Shown here piece after piece: positions 58,446 to 64,000 of a DNA stretch of 64,000 nt. The notes beneath the pieces were generated by a model. That model saw only the letters and a list, made by a program, of their open reading frames with translations. It ran no database searches and was not told the DNA's origin. Location of the stretch: positions 202,378 through 266,377 of the forward strand of contig JAGLON010000002.1 in assembly GCA_023138975.1 (NCBI GenBank), given 5' to 3'. This stretch comes from Candidatus Zixiibacteriota bacterium (lineage in GTDB: Bacteria > Zixibacteria > MSB-5A5 > GN15 > JAAZOE01). A program made the position numbers and the translations under genes. Position 1 is the stretch's first letter; each line of letters begins with the position of its first letter.

Positions 58446-59579
58446 CTAATCCATACAGTCGCTGCAGGTCGGAACGGGTCCACCACGGAAGATATAGTTA
58501 ATGACAAATATTCCGTCGCCGATATTAACTTCGCAGTCATTGTTGACATCACTGCAGGCTAAATCAACCGGAGGAGGACCTCCCCGGAAGATGTAGTTTA
58601 CCATGTACACGACATCACCCAGATTAGCCTGAACATCGCCATTGAAATCACCGGCCACGAAATCAATAACATCGATTTTTAGAGTAAAATTCTGACTGGG
58701 TTCGGTCGTAAAACAGACTTCATCATAGGCGGCGACGACAATCTCAACCTGTTGTCCCACGTCAGCTAAGGGTGTGATATATTTAATGTTACAGGTCCCG
58801 TCACCGTTGTCCTCAACGGTCGCTTCGCCCGTTCCATTATTAACACTCAATAATTGGATGGTAATAAGACCAAAGACATTTTCCCAACCGCCGACATTTT
58901 CTACATAGACAGTATTAAGTGGCACAGAAACGGTACTGTCTTCATTTTCATCGGGATTAATGAGATAAGGGATATCGGCGCAAAACATAGAGACGATATA
59001 GCATTTCCCGCCTTCATTCCAACCGATTGATGGGATTGTATTTCCAGCGTTACCAATAAATATAAACGAACCTGAGGGGGGAACAAAGACACTGTCAAAG
59101 CAAAGAGTCGATAATTCGTAAGGCTCTGTACCTTTCGGTTTGCCATGCATTGAAAACATGTGCCGGAGTGGTCCGGGTTGTAATCCACCCGCCACTGCTA
59201 ATCCGCTGATGAGAATAGTGTCCGGGAGTCCATTATTTATATTTGTGTCAGAAACTAATAGGCCTCCGATATCCCATATTGAATCAGGTGGATACATGTG
59301 ACACCATTCAAAGACTGTTACCGATCCAGACGTTCCATATCCCCCGACATCTTCCCAGTCCCATTCGGCACCGTCCGGTGACCAAACTTGAAAGGCTAAA
59401 CCCATTCCGGCAATGTGCAAATCATTTCCAATTGAAATTTGTATCTCAACTGGCTGGTGGCTAAAAAACGTGTCCGCAACAACACCGGGTCCGGTGGCAA
59501 TCATATCGACTATATTTGCGGCTTGCGCCATTGAAACAATAGCAAAGAAAAGAACAGTTAGAATCCCCAAGATTTTCAT
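58446..59579 (-). CDS. Secreted dockerin-type I protein, divergent paralogue
   Basis: 377 residues. The signal peptide is nearly identical to that of the 57258 gene (ILTVLFFAIVSMAQAANIVD) and the C-terminal dockerin pair is the same. The central domain has diverged: LHIAGMGLAFQVWSPDGAEW replaces the usual fold line, and the Ig-like part reads DNGDGTCNIKYITPLADVG. So the ends are conserved while the middle differs, as expected of modular shuffling or gene conversion. It lies 30 bases upstream of the 57258 gene and 43 bases downstream of the 59623 gene, so one transcript is likely. Confidence 0.8.
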   Translation of the reverse strand: MKILGILTVLFFAIVSMAQAANIVDMIATGPGVVADTFFSHQPVEIQISIGNDLHIAGMGLAFQVWSPDGAEWDWEDVGGYGTSGSVTVFEWCHMYPPDSIWDIGGLLVSDTNINNGLPDTILISGLAVAGGLQPGPLRHMFSMHGKPKGTEPYELSTLCFDSVFVPPSGSFIFIGNAGNTIPSIGWNEGGKCYIVSMFCADIPYLINPDENEDSTVSVPLNTVYVENVGGWENVFGLITIQLLSVNNGTGEATVEDNGDGTCNIKYITPLADVGQQVEIVVAAYDEVCFTTEPSQNFTLKIDVIDFVAGDFNGDVQANLGDVVYMVNYIFRGGPPPVDLACSDVNNDCEVNIGDGIFVINYIFRGGPVPTCSDCMD

Positions 59580-59622
59580 GACAACCCTCTCTCTTTACAT
59601 ATCTTACTGCATTTGTAGTTTA

Positions 59623-60465
59623 CTACAAACAGGAACTGCAACTTATAGGAGGCCCGTTTCTGAATATATAATCTATAAGCCTAACGGCATCAGCAGCATT
59701 AACTTCACAATCACTGTTTACATCGGAGCAGGCTCTATCAAGGGGGGCTTCTCCGTTTTTAAAGACATAGTTTATTATGAAAACAACATCTCCGAGATTT
59801 CCATAGCCGTCAAAATTGGCATCGCCCGGAACCGGGACACGATTGATGACCGAAAAACATAGATCGTCGGAATCCCAGCCGATTATGGGAGCAATGGTCG
59901 ACCCACTACCGCCGATAAAGAAAAACGGACACCCCGGTGGAGAGCAAGCTGAGTCTATGCACAGCGTTTCGTATTCACCGGCACCGGAACTAGTGATAGT
60001 GAAGTGCAACGACATCATGTGTTCCATTACACCAGCATCCATACCACCCATCATAGCCACACCACCAATATCAATAGTATCCGGTAAATTACCGTTCAGG
60101 CCGCAATCCGCTAATGAATAGCCGGTATCAGAAACGATAAGGTTACCCAGATCCCATACAGAAGCTGTCGGATACATACGTGAAGCCGGGTTAACAGTAA
60201 AGGCCTCATAATAACCATAACCGCCAACTTGGGCAGGATAAGATAAGCTAACTCCGCCTTCAGGGTTAGTGAGCTTATACCCAAGCGCAATCCCACCTAA
60301 TAACTCATCGTTTTCAATCGATATTTTTACTTCATATGGAATGTTGGTATAGAGAGTGTCTCTTATGGAACCAGCTCCGACAACTTCCATATCGACTATA
60401 TTGGCGGCAAAAACAGTAGATGATAGGAAAAGCCATGCCAAAAGTAAGAGTAGAAACTTCTTCAT
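59623..60465 (-). CDS. Secreted dockerin-type I protein, short paralogue
   Basis: 280 residues: signal peptide, the shared ~190-residue domain (GIALGYKLTNPEGGVSLSYP, SRMYPTASVWDLGNLIVSDTG) and a dockerin pair with its own sequence (GDANFDGYGNLGDVVFIINY, SDVNSDCEVNAADAVRLIDY). It lacks the Ig-like part of the other members. AGGAGG lies seven to eight bases before the ATG, a very strong ribosome site, and this is the first gene of the likely three-gene unit. Its function is unknown; the shared domain resembles a cell-surface recognition or cohesin-like fold, which is a guess. Confidence 0.8.
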   Translation of the reverse strand: MKKFLLLLLAWLFLSSTVFAANIVDMEVVGAGSIRDTLYTNIPYEVKISIENDELLGGIALGYKLTNPEGGVSLSYPAQVGGYGYYEAFTVNPASRMYPTASVWDLGNLIVSDTGYSLADCGLNGNLPDTIDIGGVAMMGGMDAGVMEHMMSLHFTITSSGAGEYETLCIDSACSPPGCPFFFIGGSGSTIAPIIGWDSDDLCFSVINRVPVPGDANFDGYGNLGDVVFIINYVFKNGEAPLDRACSDVNSDCEVNAADAVRLIDYIFRNGPPISCSSCL

Positions 60466-60946
60466 GCCCCTGTCCTCCTGCGATTTGGTTTTTCAATCCT
60501 CTTAATAAGGCCGGTAATACTTAGAAATGTAAAATTTAAGAGAGCGCACATTTTCAATAATGTCAATATTAATAATATAACAATTAAAGGGGACAGGTCA
60601 AGGTATTAACCGGTACATAGACTCGGAAGTCTGCAATAGTATGGCTCTGGGTATTTAATATGGCATGGGGAGCCAATAAATAAGGTTAATCTGAGAAAAT
60701 AGATATATGCACTCACAAGAACATAATCTCAGGCAACGAATGATAAACTTATGCAATTGATTATCATAGACTGGTATTACCGGTAAGGTTATAGATAATT
60801 ACTTGTTTGACATAGAGTTGTAAAAAAATAAAAAGAGCTTGACAAAATATAGAATTTGTCTTTCTTATCAGCTTAATTATGGGGCCAATATGTGAAAATC
60901 GTCACATGTGTGATGTTTTTCAATCTGGCAACAGGAGATGGTAGAT
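60466..60946. other. Divergent control region between secreted proteins and nuo
   Basis: 481 bases. It holds an inverted repeat GACAAA-N8-TTTGTC at 60841-60860, TTGACA at 60839-60844 without a good -10, and a perfect CRP/FNR-type palindrome at 60891-60906. I see no gene in it. Confidence 0.5.
60891..60906. promoter_or_regulatory. CRP/FNR-family binding site upstream of nuoA
   Basis: TGTGAAAATCGTCACA is an exact TGTGA-N6-TCACA palindrome, the CRP consensus half-sites. It ends 40 bases before the chosen nuoA ATG. No CRP-family gene is in this window, so the binder is unknown. If transcription starts near the TTGACA at 60839, the site would be downstream of the start and act as a repressor site. 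Confidence 0.55.
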
Positions 60947-61303
60947 ATGCCTGCTGACTATAGTGCTGTTTTGGTCTTTATCATCGCCGGAACCGGCATC
61001 GTCGTGTTCACATTCCTTCTGTCCTGGTTTGTTCAACCGCGCAATCCGTATAAAGTAAAGACCGAGACCTACGAATGCGGTGAACCAATATTTGAACAGA
61101 GCTGGACACAATTCAATAACCGTTTTTACATTTTCGGATTGATTTTTGTCATATTCGACGTGGAGGCGGTGTTTCTTTTTCCCTGGGCAGTAGCCTTCAA
61201 ATCATTAGGTCTTTTTGCACTGGTTGAGATGGTGATATTTATTACCATTTTGCTCGTAGGATTAGTCTATGCCTGGAAGAAAGGAGCTTTGAAATGGGTG
61301 TAA
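60947..61303 (+). CDS. nuoA: NADH-quinone oxidoreductase subunit A
   Basis: Membrane subunit of complex I, 118 residues from ATG 60947; GGAG lies nine bases upstream, while the ATG at 60938 would leave it one base away. Three membrane segments and the family block [16 protein letters not shown] with [16 protein letters not shown] are clear. First gene of the nuo operon. It overlaps nuoB by ten bases. A CRP-type palindrome precedes it. Confidence 0.95.
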   Translation: MPADYSAVLVFIIAGTGIVVFTFLLSWFVQPRNPYKVKTETYECGEPIFEQSWTQFNNRFYIFGLIFVIFDVEAVFLFPWAVAFKSLGLFALVEMVIFITILLVGLVYAWKKGALKWV

Positions 61304-61806
61304 ACGATAAGCTTCCGGTACATGCTGAGCAATCGCCCGGCGGCGGTATAATAACGACTGAGCTTAACAAGATTTTTACTCTGACTCAGGCAAAATCACT
61401 CTGGTACCTGCTGTTTGGTACCGCGTGCTGTGCTATTGAGCTTATGGCGACCGGTGCGTCGCGCTATGATTTTGATCGTCTGGGGATGATATTCCGGGCC
61501 TCGCCCCGGCAATCGGACCTGATGATTGTAGCCGGAACTATTACTTACAAGATGGCTCCGGTAGTCAAGCGTCTTTATGATCAAATGGCCGAACCGAGAT
61601 ACGTCCTGGCGATGGGCGGTTGTGCTATCGGCGGCGGACCTTTTCATTATGACAGCTATTCTGTTTTACAGGGAGTAGATAAGATAATCCCGGTTGATGT
61701 TTTTGTTCCCGGATGTCCTCCGCGTCCCGAAGCTCTGCTACAGGGCTGTCTTGAGGTCGGCAAAAAGCTTAGAACGCAGAAAATAGATGATTGGAGAGTC
61801 AGGTAA
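61294..61806 (+). CDS. nuoB: NADH-quinone oxidoreductase subunit B
   Basis: Peripheral-arm subunit that carries the N2 iron-sulfur cluster, next to the quinone site. 170 residues with cluster cysteines C45, C46 ([11 protein letters not shown]), C110 ([10 protein letters not shown]) and C141 ([11 protein letters not shown]), the full set. The start codon overlaps the end of nuoA. nuoC follows after five bases. Confidence 0.96.
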   Translation: MGVNDKLPVHAEQSPGGGIITTELNKIFTLTQAKSLWYLLFGTACCAIELMATGASRYDFDRLGMIFRASPRQSDLMIVAGTITYKMAPVVKRLYDQMAEPRYVLAMGGCAIGGGPFHYDSYSVLQGVDKIIPVDVFVPGCPPRPEALLQGCLEVGKKLRTQKIDDWRVR

Positions 61807-61811
61807 CTCCC

Positions 61812-62285
61812 ATGACCAAAGAAGAACTGATTTCATATATTCAGGAAAACTTCTCAGGTAAGGTAGAGCTTATCGAGAATGACATGCCCGAGCCGTATTT
61901 TTTGATCGAGCCCAAGGCTATCGTAGCGTTTTCCCGCTTTATCCATGACGATAACAAATTGATTATGCACTTTCTAATGAACCTCTCGGGCGTTGATACT
62001 AAAGAGAATATGGAAGTAGTGTATAATGTCTGCTCTTATCGCCTGAAACACCGATTATTTTTCAAAACAGTACTTCCCCATGAAAAAGCAGAAGTTGATA
62101 CGGTCAAGGAGATTTGGGCTGTGGCGGATTGGCATGAACGAGAAGCTTGGGAATTATTCGGCATCAATTTCAACGGCCATCCAAATCTGACTCGATTCCT
62201 TCTTCCCGACGATTGGGATCAGGGTCACCCGCTCCGCAAGGATTGGGTTGGCAGAGACGTGATACCGTTCCCGGAGGGAAAATAG
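61812..62285 (+). CDS. nuoC: NADH-quinone oxidoreductase subunit C
   Basis: Peripheral subunit of about 157 residues from ATG 61812; an upstream in-frame TTG at 61791 would overlap nuoB. The family signature is the [20 protein letters not shown] block near the C-terminus, followed by [18 protein letters not shown]. Separate from nuoD here, unlike the fused NuoCD of E. coli. The stop is one base from the nuoD ATG. Confidence 0.95.
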   Translation: MTKEELISYIQENFSGKVELIENDMPEPYFLIEPKAIVAFSRFIHDDNKLIMHFLMNLSGVDTKENMEVVYNVCSYRLKHRLFFKTVLPHEKAEVDTVKEIWAVADWHEREAWELFGINFNGHPNLTRFLLPDDWDQGHPLRKDWVGRDVIPFPEGK

Positions 62286-62286
62286 C

Positions 62287-63393
62287 ATGGCGAATAAACT
62301 CCATTTAGAGACCATGCAGATCAATATGGGGCCTCATCACCCCTCGACCCACGGAGTATGTCGCCTAATCCTGACCATTGACGGTGAAAACATTGTCGAA
62401 TGCGTTCCGGATATCGGGTTTTTACACCGTTCGATAGAGAAAATCTGCGAGAACCGCACCTATGCTCAGTGTATTCCGATGATGGATCGTTTTGAATATG
62501 TCACTTCTATGATGTGCAACTGGGGTTTTGCTCTGGCCACCGAGAAGCTGACCGATCTGGTTGTTCCCGAACGAGCTGAGTATTTACGCGTTATCATGGG
62601 TGAACTCAATCGCATTGCCTCGCACCTGCTCTGCATCGGTGTGACCGGCTTGGATCTGGGCGCTCTTACACCGTTTCTGTACACCTTCCGTGAGCGTGAG
62701 GATATCCTCGACTTGTTCGAGATGACGTGCGGGCAACGCCTGACGTACAACTATATCCGCATCGGCGGTGTCTCCCGGGATATTCCTCCGGAGTTCTTCC
62801 CGAAATGCAAAGAGTTTTTGGACAAATTCGGCGAAAAGTGTGATGATTACGAAAAAGTCCTGACGGAAAACCCGATCTGGATCGCCCGAAATAGGAACGT
62901 TGGTGTTATTACAGAACAGATGGTTTACGATTATGCCGTATCCGGACCATCGGCGAGAGCTTCCGGAGTCAACTTCGATATCCGTAAACACGATCCCTAC
63001 TCAATCTATGACCGTTTCGATTTCAAGGTTCCGGTTTTCTACGGTGGTGACTGCTATGACAGGTATCGGGCTCGTATGGCAGAAATGCGTCAATCGGCCA
63101 GTATTGTACGTCAAGCTCTGGATCAGATGCCGGAAGGCGACGTTCGCTGTAAAGTATCGCCGAAATTCAAACCTAAAGTTGGTGAAGTATATTCACGCGT
63201 TGAGAATTCCCGCGGTGAGATGGGATTCCATATAATTTCTGACGGCACTGTCAAGCCGTTTAGAGTTCGTGCCCGGGGCGGCAGTTATAATCACCTTCTG
63301 GTGACCCCGGAAATTGTCAGGGGACTCAAGATAGCCGACTTAGTGGCGATTTTCGCGTCTCTTGATATCATTATGCCGGAGATTGACAGATAA
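62287..63393 (+). CDS. nuoD: NADH-quinone oxidoreductase subunit D
   Basis: 49-kDa subunit forming the quinone-binding pocket with NuoB. 368 residues, typical of short bacterial forms. NMGPHHPSTHGVCRL holds the quinone-binding histidine region, and YDRYRARMAEMRQS and the closing DIIMPEIDR are conserved. The stop overlaps the next ATG (TAATG). The next gene is nuoH; nuoE, nuoF and nuoG, the NADH-oxidising module, are not between them. Confidence 0.96.
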   Translation: MANKLHLETMQINMGPHHPSTHGVCRLILTIDGENIVECVPDIGFLHRSIEKICENRTYAQCIPMMDRFEYVTSMMCNWGFALATEKLTDLVVPERAEYLRVIMGELNRIASHLLCIGVTGLDLGALTPFLYTFREREDILDLFEMTCGQRLTYNYIRIGGVSRDIPPEFFPKCKEFLDKFGEKCDDYEKVLTENPIWIARNRNVGVITEQMVYDYAVSGPSARASGVNFDIRKHDPYSIYDRFDFKVPVFYGGDCYDRYRARMAEMRQSASIVRQALDQMPEGDVRCKVSPKFKPKVGEVYSRVENSRGEMGFHIISDGTVKPFRVRARGGSYNHLLVTPEIVRGLKIADLVAIFASLDIIMPEIDR

Positions 63394-64000
63394 TGGAAAT
63401 TTTGGAACTGGCATGGATATTTGAATGGTTGAATGAGAATCTCTTAGTCCCCATCGTTGGAGACGGCGAGTTTGGCATTTTAGTTAGGAACCTGATACTG
63501 GCTTGCTCAGTATTCGGGCTTCTTAGCCTTATAGCTCTCTGCCTGGTCTGGTGGGAACGTAAAGTTTCGGCTCATATTCAGCAGCGGTTTGGTCCTATGA
63601 TGACCGGCTGGCACGGTATCTTACAAACTGTTGCCGATGCTGTCAAACTCATTCAAAAAGAGGATATAGTACCGGCTCTGGCCGATAGGAAGGTTTTCTT
63701 CTGGGCGCCGGTTATCTGCTTTGTCTGCGCCTTTGCGGCTTATATTGTGATTCCTTTCGGCGATGGATTAATCGTATCCGATTTGAATGTCGGTATCCTT
63801 TATATCATAGCCATCACAACGTTCACCATCATATCCCTTATGATGGCCGGGTGGGGCTCCAATAATAAGTATGCTCTTTTAGGCGGTATGCGTTCGGCGG
63901 CTCAGGCGGTTTCATACGAAGTCCCGATGGCGTTATCGATCCTCGGTGTTGTAATGGTGACCGGTTCGATGTCAATGCAGGAAATTGTTAAGGCCCAGTC
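63393..64000 (+). CDS. nuoH: NADH-quinone oxidoreductase subunit H (3' end outside the window)
   Basis: Membrane subunit at the junction of the peripheral and membrane arms. 202 codons are visible from ATG 63393, which overlaps the nuoD stop by one base, to the window end with no stop. Family blocks are LVWWERKVSAHIQQRFGP, GWHGILQTVADAVKLIQKED, GWGSNNKYALLGGMRSAAQ and VSYEVPMALSIL. At least four membrane segments are visible. Truncated only by the window edge. Confidence 0.95.
   Translation, partial: MEILELAWIFEWLNENLLVPIVGDGEFGILVRNLILACSVFGLLSLIALCLVWWERKVSAHIQQRFGPMMTGWHGILQTVADAVKLIQKEDIVPALADRKVFFWAPVICFVCAFAAYIVIPFGDGLIVSDLNVGILYIIAITTFTIISLMMAGWGSNNKYALLGGMRSAAQAVSYEVPMALSILGVVMVTGSMSMQEIVKAQ

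Noticed and set aside
1-64000. tRNA or rRNA genes
   Set aside because: I looked for the T-loop GTTCRANNC and conserved rRNA segments and found none that fold properly. I could not run a covariance search.

Overview
The window looks like a chromosome segment from an uncultured bacterium of the FCB group, and a Zixibacteria-like lineage is my best guess. The signs are secreted proteins with type I dockerin pairs, one secreted protein with a T9SS-type C-terminal sorting domain, a nuo operon in which nuoD runs straight into nuoH, CydA-like proteins fused to c-type cytochromes, and many lipoproteins. This placement is inference; there is no rRNA or tRNA gene here to confirm it.

Layout. 0-5 kb: tail of an unknown gene, an M23 envelope peptidase, an ECF-type sigma factor, a possible gene remnant and a copper-type P1B ATPase. 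5-12 kb: an AT-rich lipoprotein, then a propeller lipoprotein transcribed away from an operon of solute-binding-like protein, histidine kinase and NtrC-type regulator. The gap between them holds a good sigma-54 promoter and a perfect 20-bp palindrome. 12-23 kb: a repeat cluster with an embedded small lipoprotein, an NlpC/P60-like protein, a LysE-type exporter, an M1-type peptidase, dnaE, two thioredoxin-fold proteins and two AT-rich orphan genes. 23-31 kb, mostly minus strand: two CydA-like proteins (one with two haem c sites), a GNAT enzyme, a TPR lipoprotein, a squalene/phytoene-synthase-like enzyme, an ATP-grasp and polysaccharide-deacetylase pair, and a short GlcE-like FAD protein. 31-38 kb: three tandem paralogues with about ten membrane segments and a TPR tail. 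38-43 kb: aldehyde dehydrogenase, acetolactate-synthase-like enzyme, acyl-CoA dehydrogenase and a putAbiC-type (putative phage abortive infection) protein. 44-54 kb: CheY, CheX-like protein, APH-fold kinase, a large G-D-Y repeat protein coupled to a degenerate Rieske-like protein, an outer-membrane barrel, a sigma-54-driven gene, HD-GYP, RidA and MFS. 54-60.5 kb: four related secreted proteins, three with C-terminal dockerins. 60.9-64 kb: nuoABCD and the start of nuoH, which runs off the window.

The most unusual structure lies between the genes. Intergenic DNA is full of palindromic elements. One family has GTAGG...CCTAC ends around two inner hairpins (six full copies and one mini copy). A second has a GGCTATAGTCCC core inside a hairpin (five copies). 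The AT-rich orphan genes (4.9-5.6, 12.5-12.9, 22.0-23.1 and 42.8-43.7 kb) each sit between such elements, while the ordinary metabolic genes mostly do not. In one case the element supplies the stop codon of its neighbour. This looks like a set of hairpin-bounded insertion spots that collect accessory genes, including a candidate phage-defence gene.

How the genes may work together. Two sigma-54 promoters (7.18 and 50.75 kb) suggest that the NtrC-type regulator at 10.6 kb, or one like it, controls envelope genes. cheY and cheX form a phosphorylation and dephosphorylation pair split by an intrinsic terminator. The nuo operon and the CydA-like cytochromes suggest a branched, respiratory metabolism.
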